In this document: positions 23,192 through 34,646 of the stretch, piece after piece
Numbering within the stretch: position 1 is the first letter of the stretch
Layout of the letters: the number at the start of each line of letters is the position of its first letter
Assembly (NCBI GenBank): GCA_020746995.1
Contig: JAGPXD010000003.1
Span: 6,200,001 to 6,264,000, forward strand
Length of the DNA stretch: 64,000 nt
From: Plectosphaerella cucumerina
Taxonomy: Eukaryota; Ascomycota; Sordariomycetes; Glomerellales; Plectosphaerellaceae
Direction of reading: 5' to 3'
Program-made: the position numbers and the translations under genes
Notes under the pieces: generated by a model
Told to the model about the DNA's origin: nothing
Database searches by the model: none
What the model saw: only the letters and a program-made list of their open reading frames with translations

Positions 23192-23843
23192 TTGAGACTT
23201 CGATAGTGTCAGGATGTATTATTGCGATATAGTTGGGAGGAATCTCGGAAGCGCCGTCGTTGTCAGTGGAATACCGTTGGGCAAAAATGTTTGAAGCGGT
23301 CCCAATGCTGATTCCCCCTCCGTCTTGTTTCTTCCATGTGATTGTCCGAGCGTAGTTGACTTCTTTTCGGGGATCTTCTTCGCACTTGGTACACGTCAGG
23401 AAACAGTAATTTGTCGCCAGGAGTGGAGACCGCGCACCTGGCTGTCTGCCATAGTCGAAGGCGAGGTTGGGGTCTAGCAGCAAGGTTGAAACCCGTGTAT
23501 GCCAAAAAACCTATCGCTTGCTCGCGGTTCCTAGGACCTTGAGGGTTTGAAATGTCGGAAATGAGGTCTCGGATGCTGGATGGGTAACGCACAGATCAGT
23601 CGCATGCTTGAACGGAGGAGGCCCAGATTTATACATACAAACAGCTTGGGCAGCGGTATGTGCCTCGTTGGATGAGCAAAGGTGTATTCGAGCTGCCACT
23701 ACGATGTCAGGCTTGCCCAACCATGCAAAATGCCTCAAAAGGAGGGGTTTGGGCGGCTCGTAAGGTTTGCGGCCTGACATGACAAAAGCTCGGGCGTCAC
23801 GGCACGCCGCCCATGTTGGCTCGATTTGTGCCTGAGGCCGCAC
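23175..23843 (-). pseudogene. Unrecognised protein, frameshifted
   Basis: The first frame starts MRPQAQIEPTWAACRD and ends at a probable intron (gtataaatc...catccag). The next frame has SIRDLISDISNPQG and GFLAYTGFNL, and the end is in a third frame (LLDPNLAFDYGRQ to PDTIEVSI). The second shift sits in cttgctgcta; one extra T would explain it. The C-terminal part (TWKK...GGGISIG...RYSTDNDGASEIPPNYIAI) may be distantly related to the gene at 43833-44200. Family unknown. Confidence 0.4.
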
Positions 23844-26212
23844 GCATCGGATCAGGCTCGGCTAATCATCGGCGGAGGAGCCCTTAGTGAGCCACTTTTG
23901 GACCCGGCTTTGGACGGCTTTGGACGTCCGATGGGGTCGCACCATCCACGGCGACACGTGACTGGGTGGAGCGGCGCGGATGCCCAACCGCAGAAGGACA
24001 CAGCTCACGGTCATGGGGCGCCTCGTGGTGCTTCCTGCTAGCGTGGAGCATCACCCGGGCGCTGCTTGTGCCGGCGGCCCTTGCACGATTGTGCTGCCAT
24101 CTCGACACTGACACTGTGGTGCCGGGGGATCGCGTCCTGGGCGCGGGACGTCGTGGTCCACAGGGTAGACGCAGGTTGCTGGCGACCTTGCGCGTCGGGC
24201 GTGGGCGCATGCCAATGCCGGAGTCTTCACAAGATCCGGTCTCGCTAGGGTAGCGCGGTCTGTGGCCCCATATGACACTTCGCGCGGGCGGTCGACGCGG
24301 GAGGCAACATGGCACGATTAGGCAGCCCTGTCCGTGATGTGCGCCACCACAGCCTGGATGCGGGCCGGCTGGTGCATCCCACACGCACTGGCCTCGACGT
24401 CAAAAGGAAGTCAAAAGGAGGTCAGCAGCTCCGGTCTGCAGGCGCCGCCCGACATTGGCCTAGACGGAACGGCGCTGTCATCGCATCAGACGTGGCTAGA
24501 AGACGTGGCTAGAGTGGGGATGCAATGCTTGCTTCGACAGACGACTTGTCCAAATATCAGCGGGACCGGCGAGACTGTGTCAGGGTGCATGCAATCGGAT
24601 GCTGTCACCAGTCCAGATCGCGCCCGACGTGTGATGAGGATGCACAGATGCCGTTCTTCTCCGGCTACCAGATGGGTCGCCAAAGACGTCGGGTGCCTCG
24701 GATGTGGGTCTCGACGGACTCGCCTCAGCTGTTATGTCAGCACCGAGAATTGATGGAAGTTACGACCATCACTGCGTACTTCCGCTTGCCTGACTTCTTC
24801 GCGACGAAATACGTGACATCAAGCGATAGGTGAGGAACACGAGGGCAGTGGCCGGAGACCTCCCAATTGCGCGAGACGTCTTTGAGACCGTCTTTCGGGG
24901 TTTATCGATGGAAGTGATCTATTGCGACCTGCCGGTCAAGAGAATACCCGTGGCACTGCCACTGTGGCTAAATCCAGCCACTCTCAGAATGCCCCACCCA
25001 GTTTTCACCGACATTGAATTGTCGCCAGATTCGCTCCTCGACGAGGTGGCCCTCTGTTGCCCACTGACCATGTTCTGCGAAGTCGAGTTAGATCATTCAG
25101 GAAGGCCAACGGCGGGAACGTACATGCTGCGGCAATGGAGCGGACTGGTCAGAGTCGGCTGATGGGGCATATGCCGTCGATTCGGTACCTCCATTGCCAC
25201 AACAACAGAGTTCCCTCTCGTGTTAGCCGCGATAAACAAGGCACGTACTTCAGCCTACCCCAATCCTGTCATTATCATGCTTCCTCTTGACGAAGGTACT
25301 CCAATCCGGGAAGCAGCCCGATACCCACACCCAAACAGTCATTTTGACGCGTGCTGAAGAAAAGGTGAGGGTGTCGTTCGGGCAGAGGTGGCCACCACGA
25401 CGCCCCCACGCCATATTTGTACTTGGCCCTCGCAGCAGATCCATGGACGCCGTGCCGTCTCATTCGTCAAGATGGTGATTCATCATCGCTGTGCCTGTTG
25501 TCTGTCGTCGACACAGACCGTGGGAGAATCTGAGCGCCGGAAGACCCATCAATCGAGCTGTACCCTGCTGGCCCATGATGGTTACATCTCGAGAAGGCGC
25601 TACGTTCGCGCTAGCCTCCAGCCCCGCGGCAGGAAGACAGACCCTGGGTATCCACGGTTCTTCCGGTGCCCCAGATGGGATCACCCTGCAGGGCATGATG
25701 CGCACGAACCACGGCCTGAAGGGTGCGTTGTGCGATACTGGGACCTACACGTAATAGCGAGATCAGGGGGTGCTTTGCGGGCGCTCGGCCACCTTGGAGG
25801 AAGCTCGACCCTTGCACACACCTGCGACCTCGCCTTCTCCGAGACTTGACACTGTAGTGCCGGGGATCGCGCACACTTGACGCGGTTTCTCAGAGACGAC
25901 GCAGGGTGCGGGCGGCGGCGCTAGCGTCATACGTGGACGGACGTCCATCTCGGCACCTTGACGACATCAGGTCCTGCAGACGATTGGGAAGGTCCCACAC
26001 AACGGCTCACGCGCGCCCGGGAGGTCGCCGCGACGCCACGGCTCCACCCTAGACCACAGCTGCGCACGACGTCCAAAGAAAGATGAGCAACGTCTGCGGC
26101 GCCGTGGAGGCGCCGCCAGACGTTGGCGCAGACAGTGGCGCGGGCATTTGCATTCAGAGGTCCCTGGGAACTACAAGTATTGCGGTCGTCCGCTCGTGGC
26201 TGATGGTTCTAC

Positions 26213-26701
26213 ATGGTGCTCGCCAGCACTTTCTGCCACCATGGAAGTTGCAAAGTGGCCCGACGAACAGCGCAAACTGCTAAACGTCGGACGGGACTCG
26301 ACCCAAGAGCCCATGTCGGAACACGTCAAGAGACGGTCTGTCTATACTTTACCTGGTCCTCCAAGGCCTTCATCGCTGACAACAACAGACTCCTTTATGC
26401 TGTTGGTTTTGAGGGCGACGATGAGCACCACATCGAGCGTCCTGACGCCCTGGACTGGGGAAACGAGTGCTTCGATCTGTTGAACGTCATCGTTTCCAAC
26501 AGAAGCTTCAGCCTTGAGGCCGCTCTAGCCTCTCTGAAGCCTGGGAAGCCAATGCGGGTTTGGGTTGTCGGAGGGGATGCGGATGGGTATTCCGATGACC
26601 TTCCCTCTCAGCTACGTTCCGCTGGTTTCAAACTGAACGACATCGGGAGCAAGCTTCGCGACACTGGCGCGATAGAAACCCAGGCACAGCTACGCGTGTA
26701 A
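26213..26701 (+). CDS. Hypothetical protein
   Basis: The latter two-thirds of this frame looks protein-like: SKAFIADNNRLLYAVGFEG, then RVWVVGGDADGYSDDL and a polar end. The start is doubtful; the first 40 codons are basic and may not be translated. No family recognised. It is embedded among the diverged repeats. Confidence 0.35.
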   Translation: MVLASTFCHHGSCKVARRTAQTAKRRTGLDPRAHVGTRQETVCLYFTWSSKAFIADNNRLLYAVGFEGDDEHHIERPDALDWGNECFDLLNVIVSNRSFSLEAALASLKPGKPMRVWVVGGDADGYSDDLPSQLRSAGFKLNDIGSKLRDTGAIETQAQLRV

Positions 26702-27896
26702 GGCTTGCAGCCCCGCGATGACAGAAGTGTTATTGACCCATAGACAGGGAAGCTCTGACTGTATACAGACCGGGCGCATGAGGAGGCTGCCGGCCGAAGT
26801 CATGACTTCAGGGCTTGAACTGTGGCACGGGACTTTGGGGGAATGTGTTGTGGAATCATTAATTCATGGATGCCGGATTCTGTCAGGGCGCCAATTATCG
26901 CCGTACCCCAGTCCTCAGCCCAGATCGCGCCCGTGTGATGAGCGTGCTACTTCCGACGATGCAACATTACCAGCTCCGACGCCGCCTGTGTGTGCCCCGT
27001 AAAGAGGGTGCATCCACTGCAGGAACTTCTCCGGTGCCGTGAGATCAGCCCCGACGCAGGGGCGCTCGATGGTCGCACACCAACCGGTGTGCCCGTCACC
27101 TCCCCTCCTCCAACGCGAATCGGCATTTTCAAGACCAAGGTGCATGTCGGGTGGCCACCGTGGTGACATGCCATTCAATCTCTGAAGCCAGGAGAAGAGT
27201 CGAATGGGGTTGGCCGGAGGGACTTGCGGCGTTGCTTCTCCACATTGCGGCGGCCCTTCGTGTTGCATGCCTGCACGCCTGGTGTCATGCGGCGTACGAA
27301 CCAGCTCGTCGTCAGCAACGTCCACGTGCTGCGCACCAGGCGCCGCAAGACGTGGGCCCGTTGACATTGGCCAACAACAGTGGTGGCGGTCGGCTCTGTG
27401 CAACCCTACGATCCACACGCTACTCATCAACACGTTCTGTGCGGCTGTGGCTCGGCTGTCCGCCTTCGTCGCCTGGTCTGCAGGAAAAGGAAAGGCACAA
27501 CACGGACCCATGTAGATTGCAGCGGCTTTCAGCGCGGGGCTTCTCAGTCTCCGGGCCAGACACCAGCAGGAGGCCCATTCCAAGATTGTCGGGCTGGTGC
27601 ATCAGGCTGTCGGGAACATGGCAAGCCGGTGCCCTATCGCGCCTCTGTCCAGGGTTGACGCCCCTGCAGCGGTTTGGTCGCAGGACGGGCCGCGAGGGCT
27701 GCGAGGGCAGCTAGGGTACCTGCTTGGCTAGTTGTCTTCGGTGAGTGCGCTTGACAACAGAGCGGAGATTAGTGCGGTCGCGTAAACCTATAAGATAGAC
27801 CATTCTGCTGCACTGCTTGGACGAAAACCAGGCGTCTCCCATCGGCACTCCATCAACAAAACCCCTCCCTCTGAGTCCTCAAATTCAGCGATCGCC

Positions 27897-28306
27897 ATGG
27901 CGTTATTCGACCCAGACATCATCTACCTTGAAATACCCATGCTGGAGAATTTGGTGGCCCATCCAAACGCAGATCCCGACCAGAGGAAAAGGGCACAGGC
28001 ACTCCTTAATGAGTGTATGAGCTACATTGCCCTTTACAATGCTAATAGCTGATTCACTTAGTGTTGTCCAGAGACACTGGACCACAAAATCCGACAGAGG
28101 CTCAACTGAGAGACTGGAAGGAGGCACCAAATGTCTCCGATGAAATGATGGAAGAGTTATTTCAGTTCGGGATTTTTGACGATAAGCAAGAGCTGGCCGT
28201 GGTGCGGGAAAAGCTGCGAAACTTGGCTGTTTATTACTCTACTCTGACTGACACAGCGGTTGGGACTGTGATCTCGGGGGAGACCATTCTCGAGAGAAAG
28301 AAGTAG
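27897..28306 (+). CDS. Unrecognised 120-residue protein, two exons
   Basis: Exon 27897-28014 and exon 28062-28306 join in phase over a 47-nt intron (GTATGA...cacttag). The product is acidic and helical: MALFDPDIIYLEIPMLENL at the start, PNVSDEMMEELFQFGIFDD in the middle and LERKK at the end. No known motif and no signal peptide. The short, clean intron and good codon flow argue for a real gene. Confidence 0.55.
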
Positions 28307-28514
28307 TGCTATAAGCATCTGTCGTCACAATATTGCTACATCTGCTGTTGTACTCCGATGCAGCTTCGCAAGCGGCGAGATGTGCCGTTCCCTTCACCAA
28401 CACAGCCTTCTTTCTTCTGGGACCACCGAGACTGCCCACCCAAAGTCACACCGTTCCGGCCCAGAAATCTGCATTCAGGGGCTTCCCTCCATCCCACAGG
28501 GAGAGTGAACACTC

Positions 28515-29135
28515 CTAGCTAGGCCGGCTGACTTCCTTGCGGCCCCAGACTGTATGTCTAGTTGTCTGGCAGTCCTGGGGTAGTAGTTCGAGATCGTCAA
28601 CGCCAGAGACGTACAAGTACGGAGTTTTCTCTGACCTCAGTAATGCTTCCACAGGCACAGCAAGTGGGCGGACAGTTCTCAAGCTCGGAGATGTGGCTAA
28701 GGTTTCCAACCACGCAGGTGTGACCATTGTACAGGTTGAGGTTTGCAGTATCAAACCATCCCCGGCATCGGAACGTCTGGGAAGGATGGGAGCGCACTTG
28801 TTGTCTGTCACAACGCTGACTTGGAATTTCCCCCCATTTCCCAAGACCCGCGAGACATCGGCAAATGTTGGGCCTTCGCGGGGATTCATGACATGGATAA
28901 AGTCGGCACTGCCGTCCGGCTCTCCCTCCAAGGTTTTCAATGTCACGGCGCCGGACTCGGCAACCGAAAAGTATGTTGTTGCACCGGTGGGCTGGATTTC
29001 CTCGTGCAGAGACTGGGGCTTGTTGGTTCCGTAGGCGTTTGGTCGGTGAGGTCCCTCGATTTCGGCATCGGAGGGGGGGCCACTTCTCGATGGAGACTGT
29101 TCGAGCGACGTTGCTGTTTGGTTTGCTTTGCTCAA
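28515..29135 (-). CDS. Hypothetical 206-residue protein
   Basis: A single frame starting MSKANQTATSLEQSPSR. The N-terminus is disordered, followed by a beta-rich-looking body (TTYFSVAESGAVTLKTLEG; KFQVSVVTDNK) and a region with TPYLYVSGVDDLELL. Family unknown. The upstream flank belongs to the diverged repeat blocks. Confidence 0.4.
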   Translation of the reverse strand: MSKANQTATSLEQSPSRSGPPSDAEIEGPHRPNAYGTNKPQSLHEEIQPTGATTYFSVAESGAVTLKTLEGEPDGSADFIHVMNPREGPTFADVSRVLGNGGKFQVSVVTDNKCAPILPRRSDAGDGLILQTSTCTMVTPAWLETLATSPSLRTVRPLAVPVEALLRSEKTPYLYVSGVDDLELLPQDCQTTRHTVWGRKEVSRPS

Positions 29136-29354
29136 TCCACTGTCGCCGAACTTCGATATGGATGAGGCTTTCCCTTGGATGTTGAGAGGGCCACACCAGC
29201 GAAGTTCCTTCCCACGTCAGCCAGGATCAAGCATCGCACGGGTTCTCACCTACAAAGTCATTTCCCTTTCTGTGGCCGCCACAGGACATCCATTTCCTGA
29301 ACCACATGGTCGGAGATGAATGTTGCAGACGAGAGAAGCGAGTGTCGAGAGGGT

Positions 29355-29386
29355 GATGGCCAACAGATGGCCAACAGATGGCCAAC
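29355..29386. repeat. 11-bp tandem repeat, three copies
   Basis: The unit gatggccaaca occurs three times in a row with no mismatch. Confidence 0.8.
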
Positions 29387-30177
29387 GGCAGACACCAGCA
29401 CGCGCCCCTCGCCGTACTTGTACGCAGCCCAAGGTGCCGTCCACACGTCATGGCGAACATAATCGCTGTAGCAGGTCTGTCGTCGAATGAGAGCGTGACG
29501 GCGGACCCGCCCATCGAGCCGTACCCTTGCGTCGGAGCGATTCCAACGCCGCCGGGCAGGGATTTTTACCTTTCGCGAGCGACAGACCTTGCCTCCCGTT
29601 GGCCGCATCCCGTCGTGGAATCAGATAGGTGCCGACAGGAGTCCGGCGCACGTTCCCACGACAGACCTCGAGCCTGTGTGGGTCCGTCATGGGGAGAAAT
29701 CTGGCCCGCCGCAGGACGGGGTACTGGGATGCGGCCTGGCCTTGTGGGATGCTGCAGGAAGTGCTTCCGGTGCCGCGACGCGATCAGCCCCGATGCAGGG
29801 GTGCTGGGGCGCTTGGGGTACTCGCGATGGTTACACTCTGCCCCCTTGGCAGTCCCAATGTGGATAGTTATCTGGACAGGAGGAGTTGACGCTGACAAGC
29901 CTGCCGTCGAGGGTGACGCACGAGCCATAACTTTCGAGGGCGTCGGCGAGGCGGCTGGCGGTGGGGCTTGGAACAAACCGCCTTCATGCTACAGAAACAT
30001 CTGGGCGTGTGATCCAAAAGGGGGTCTTCTGTGGATCACGACCGAAACCCTTGCACTTTCATTGAGGATGCCATGTCTTTGAGGTGATGACCTCGTCTGC
30101 GGTCGGTTAGATTACCGGAATGCGCGGCCGACAGTGACCTAGTACTTCCACAAGGGATCATGGGCTGCTGATGACCA

Positions 30178-30447
30178 GCACTGCAACAAGAGATACCGCC
30201 CACCGAAGACCAGCACCACGCCAGGACGACCAGCACCACGCCAGGAAGACCAGCACCCCGCTAGGACGACCAGCACCACGCCAGGAAGACCAGCACCGCA
30301 CAAGGAAGACCAGCACGGAAGACCAGCACCCCGCCAGGACGACCAGCACCACGCCAGGAAGACCAGCGCCGCAGGAAGACCAGCACCGCACCAGGAAGAC
30401 CAGCACCGCACCAGGAAGACCAGCACGGAAGACCAGCACCCCGCCCA
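30178..30447. repeat. 20-bp minisatellite
   Basis: About a dozen copies of a unit close to gaccagcaccacgccaggaa, with a few shortened ones (gaccagcacg). The unit is not a multiple of three, so although the frame stays open through it (30171 onward), the same unit is read in all three frames. That argues against it being selected as protein. It lies just upstream of the zinc-finger/JmjC gene. Confidence 0.85.
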
Positions 30448-30548
30448 ACACCGATCTAAGGGTCAACCCAATCCTGAAGAAGTCAGCGCCCCCATCCGAA
30501 CTGCACCAGAAAGTCAGAAGCGCTCCCAAGAGACAGCCGGATGAATTC

Positions 30549-31931
30549 ATGGCATCCGCTGAAGCCACAACCGAACTCGTACAATGTCCTTATTGCAAAA
30601 ACAAATACTCCAGAAAGAACTTTTCACGGCACCGCAAGTGCATGCATGGGAAGTCACCACGCAAACGAACCACGCCGTCCTTCAAATGCCCAAAATGCAA
30701 CAAGGATTACTCGAAGTCGTGGTTTCATCGTCACCGCTGCGTGCCAACATCCGCAGACAGTCACAAGGATGCGGGCCCAGCCGATCCTTCTTCAAGCTTT
30801 CTCAACTATGACAAGCCAGCAGAGGAGCAGATGACACGTCCGGAATGTCTTCTCAGGGAGTTCTTGAGGATCGGCGGAGAACCTCTTGGAGACGCAGTAA
30901 AGCCATATCAAGATGGTTTGCCTCCGGACCATGTCACGTCTATCGCAAACGGCACCATGCATTTCACCAAAGACGCCAAAGATGCTTGGAAGTCGCTCGG
31001 TCTTTCACCTCCCTTCGTCTTTCCGGCAAAGCACGTCTGGTCTGGTCAGCCGCCTGCGTTCAACTGCTTCATGAACGAACTGCTCTGTAACCTTAGAGGC
31101 ACTCAGACATTCTTCTCTGGAGTATCGGACGGCCAGAACACTGAACCAGCTTTCATGGAGTGTCTAGAACAGCTTCAAAAGCCGGACATGACACGCACAT
31201 ACTACGTGGTAAACGTACCAAGCCAGCAAAATCGGGTGCAAGTACATGAGTCCATCTACACACAGCTCAAGGTTAAGAGGCCTGCCTTCGATCCACCAAC
31301 GACGACCAATATCACGCCCGAGGGAGCGCTAGTGCCTCCGCATATAGGTACCAAGAGGCTGTAACCACGATGAGGACGTTGCTGACATTCCACAGATCAT
31401 GGAGAGCACGTCATCACGGCTCTTGTTGGGGCTGTCAAACTCTGGCGTCTATGGCCTGCCACGGAAACCAACCTCGGGTTATACATGAGGTACCAGAATG
31501 ACCCGACGTTGTTTCGAAAAGGCCAACTAAAATTTGAGTTCGGTTGCTCTGTTGTGACCAACGAAGACCTTGCCATTTGTCTCCCCTCTGGATGCATACA
31601 TTATACCGCGACCTTGCTCGGTGGACTGACAACAGGCATTGAGTTCACCACATCAGAATGTCTACATATCACGTCGAAAGTGTGGGATATCGATTATGCC
31701 GACGAAGCTGCCGACAAAGCTGCCAACGTGCCTCTCATCGAGGCCATCACACTGGGACTCCGGGATAATCGCATGATCGACCAGGCCCTCAAAGTCTTTT
31801 GCCAAAGGAGACCGAAGCTGCGCCGTAAGATTCTGGGGGCTCAAGTTAGGAAACTGAACAGGGAGTTGGACAAGTGTACGGTCATTTGTCCGGCGTGCAA
31901 GTTACAGGGCAAGAAGCACCGCGTTTCATAA
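30549..31931 (+). CDS. C2H2-like fingers plus JmjC/cupin-like domain protein
   Basis: Exon 30549-31347 and exon 31396-31931 give 444 residues. Two zinc-finger-like motifs lie at about residues 14-65: CPYCKNKYSRKNFSRHRKCMH and CPKCNKDYSKSWFHRHRC. The second half resembles a JmjC-type cupin. Splicing creates PPHID, an H-x-D metal motif, followed by HVITALVGAVKLWRLWP, and a distal histidine lies in SGCIHYTATLLGG. JmjC proteins are Fe(II)/2-oxoglutarate oxygenases, often histone demethylases; the substrate here is unknown. The aspartate codon is split by the intron (G|AT), which supports the 48-nt intron. I placed the start after the minisatellite. The open frame extends up to 30171, so a longer, repeat-encoded N-terminus cannot be ruled out. 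A solo LTR lies just downstream. Confidence 0.7.
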
Positions 31932-32039
31932 AGGAGATGGCAAGGAGGAAGGGCCCCTTCAATTCCATTCTCTTTACTCATGCAATCCTTGATCCTAGCG
32001 ACCATAAACTATGCTCGGTCCTCTCAGCATGAGGTGGGG

Positions 32040-32242
32040 TGTCAGAGCCCGCACTTACCGGGCCGCAGAATGCGGGGTGCAGGGCTAGTTGCAGCGCCTG
32101 TGGCTATATAGTAGGGGCCTGGCCCGCCTCCATCTGCTGGAGGGGGCCAGAGATCAGTCTGTACCTTACCCCTTACCTATCTTCAACTGCTGAAATACAC
32201 TATTGAGACTCCATCACTCTGCTGGAACTACGCGCCCTGACA
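32040..32242 (+). mobile_element. Solo LTR with 5-bp target-site duplication
   Basis: A 203-bp unit starts TGTCAG and ends CTGACA, a perfect 6-bp terminal inverted repeat of the LTR type. It is flanked on both sides by TGGGG. It contains a TATA-like tatatag near 32105. No second copy, primer-binding site with polyprotein, or reverse transcriptase is seen nearby, so this is a solo LTR left by recombination. Orientation is inferred from the TATA box. Confidence 0.75.
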
Positions 32243-32889
32243 TGGGGGGTTCGGGCGACCTGATCTGGGCGGAGTAGGAGAGTCATGGCTAACGCTCGAG
32301 ATGCGGGTTTCGGCGACAAGATGGCTTGCGATGGCGCAACCTGCCTGGAGACCTATCTCAAGACATCACGATCGGGACATTCAACGTATAAATCCCTTCT
32401 GCATGCTGCCCGGATTAAGTACCGGCACGGTTGACATGGTCTTTGGAGGGGCAAGAGGAGGGGTGTCACTGGAAGAAACATGACCCACTGTGTGGCGGGG
32501 GTGGCGGGCTATTGGGCAAGAAACATGGACGTCCCGTTCAAATTTGGAGACACCAACAGGAGACCCAACCCGCTCGCGGGTTGCCCAGAAAGAGCCTTAA
32601 GGAACAGATTGAAGGATGAGGTAGAGCATTATTTGCAGTCCATAGTACCGGATCTGTGCCTTCGGATGGTGGCTCAGATACTCGACGCTGCGCGAAACGG
32701 AAATCCCCGCCGGTCGTGCGATCGACGATCCGGGCCGGCGCCGGCTCGGGCCCTGGAGAGGCCGGTGGAGCTGCGCGGCTAAAGGGAGGTCCCGACGAGA
32801 GTGACGGTGAACGGAATAGAGCGGGCACTCATACCGCCACCGATCCAGCCTGAAGCGGGCGAGGAGGGCGGTTCGGCGGGAGTGAAGCG
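32243..32889. other. No recognisable gene
   Basis: Between the solo LTR and the Helitron-type relic. Open frames on both strands lack motifs; one at 32480-32782 (RLKDEVEHYLQSIVPD) is protein-like but unidentified and may belong to the relic. Confidence 0.3.
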
Positions 32890-34110
32890 ACGACGAGCAG
32901 CAACGGGGATCTTGTCAGTGTTCTGCGAGTCCTTGACGAAGACTTCGCCGTGAAGGAGCGAATTGTCTACCCGGCAGGAATGGTGTGCGGTTGTGCCGCT
33001 TCAGCGGAAAGTGAGGAGTCTGAGGAGATCCAGGACTTCTACAAGGCATTTGAAGAGGCACGGACGTTACCGATTCTGACCTGCATGATCTGCTATCGCA
33101 AATGCAGCAGGGTCGAGCTGGAAGACGTGAAGTGGGACTAATGGATGGCAAGTCCGGTCGAAAAGCATGACGGATCACCCCTCAAGTGCTTTCGGTGCTT
33201 TCCTGTCGGACAGAAGATCGGCGTGTACCGACTGCCTAACGCACCTTGGGAGAGGTGTGCTGTCTCCAGCAGCGCAGCTGCACGCGTAACTGGGATAGCA
33301 CGCGGACGCTCCACGCCGTCAACCAACAGCTCTGCAGGCTCCGGGAGTCCGGCAAAGACTTTGGCGGCATCCCGTTGGTCGTCGTCTTTGGCGACTTCCG
33401 GCAGTTTCGACCCGTGCAGGAAGGTCGATTCTTGCGGCGCGTACCACTGAGCCAAAACGGGGATCCCACTCTTGGAGTGGGCTTATACCAGTATACAAGG
33501 GTGCTCTATCACCACACAATTTTCCTCCCGAGCTCGACCATAACATGGGAGGGCGAGCAAGGCTTCGGCCTGGAACAGAGACTGCAACACGACGCGGCCC
33601 ACGCGCTTTGGGGGAAGTTCACGGCAGCTGGACGAACAAGTGCGCGCCGCGCAAGATCCACGACTGCGCGGTCTCCCATGGGAGTCAGGCATCACCGTGG
33701 TGACGCCGTTGAACCTCAATCGGTGGAACCTGAATTTCGAGCGACGATCGCTTTTCAGCGGCAGGCCCTGCTCCGAATCTTCGTTTCGGAACATAAGTGG
33801 AAATACGGCGAGCCGACGGAGGAGGAAGCCCTCATGATGCGGGGCGGATAGTGCCATCCCGACGCCTGCCGTCGTCCTGTTCGTCCCGGCATGCCCATCG
33901 TCGACGGAGCCACCTACACCGCGGTAGATGTCATCGCCAACAGGACGTACCCGGGCGACAGAGTCGACCCCGATACCGTGCTGCACCTCGGCCCGCCCTT
34001 GGGCTGGACCAGGGGCTCTTCCTTGCCCGACAGATGCTAGTCGGTGAGGTTGCTGGGCCGCGAACGCCTGCACCACGTCACCTGCATCTGCAGGTGCAAT
34101 CTTTGATGGG
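32890..34110 (+). pseudogene. Helitron-type / PIF1-like helicase relic
   Basis: Two parts, shattered by frameshifts and an internal deletion. 32950-33230 holds a Cys-rich piece (ILTCMICYRKCSRVELEDV; CFRCFPVG) like the N-terminal DUF6570-type region of fungal Helitron proteins. 33330-34060 holds PIF1-family helicase pieces: LHAVNQQLCRLR then FGGIPLVVVFGDFRQFRPVQ, next TVVTPLNLNRWNLNFE in another frame, LRIFVSEHKWKYGEPTEEEA, and later VPGMPIVDGATYTAVDVI. The Rep (HUH) and Walker A regions that should lie between were not found. PIF1-like fragments of this kind are common Helitron debris in fungal genomes. No terminal hairpin was located. Non-functional. Confidence 0.75.
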
Positions 34111-34646
34111 CCAGCTAGTGACCGGAAGTAATACCGAGGGCGCCCGAACCTGAGTCTCGCAGACTGGGCGCCACATCGTAGGCCATGGCGGTGTGATGCA
34201 AACCCAACCTCCGAGGCCAACAGTCAGGCTTCAGCCCGAATCCGCAGCCCTGATTCTGGCGGGTTGGACGGGATGCGTACAACCCAGTGGTCCGCTGCTC
34301 ATGTGGCAGTCTGGGCGGCTGCATCCCCCCCCCTGATGATGAGACAAAAATGCAAGGCGATGTTGCGCTTGAGACCAGACGCTCGGCATGGCTACCATGT
34401 CAGCCGTCGACAACCCCGGCATTCTCCACGCCGTGTCTATGCCGTGGGGCTGCGCACGGCGGGACACCTTCCCCTTTTCCGTCCGCCTCACCTCGACCCC
34501 CTCGGCGGCATGTTGTTCGGTGGTGTCCTTCCTTATGTCGCCTCAATTGCCTTGCCCTTCCTTCAATCCATTAACCCCTTTCTAGAGTGGTTTAGCACGT
34601 CCTTCATCTGGTCCTCTTCTGCCCTTGAAATCCTCGGGCCGCCGAC
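34111..34646. other. Intergenic; no gene seen
   Basis: Short frames only. This is the likely promoter of the downstream gene; no specific motif identified. Confidence 0.35.

Larger units (their letters stand above)
23850..30150. repeat. Diverged dispersed repeats in gene-poor DNA
   Basis: Several GC-rich blocks share short conserved words. About 24095-24150 and 25850-25880 share gacactg-tg-tgccggggatcgcg. About 24610 and 26925 share agatcgcgccc...gtgtgatga. About 27040 and 29780 share gatcagccccga-gcaggg. About 25500 and 29490 share tctgtcgtcga. The blocks carry no convincing genes and look like old segmental copies, possibly of a non-coding or fully decayed mobile element. Small genes at 26213, 27897 and 28515 lie between them. 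Boundaries are not defined. Confidence 0.4.

Noticed and set aside
30171..30548. N-terminal extension of the JmjC gene encoded by the repeat
   Set aside because: The 20-bp unit is read in all three frames, so conserved protein is unlikely; a downstream ATG precedes the first zinc finger.
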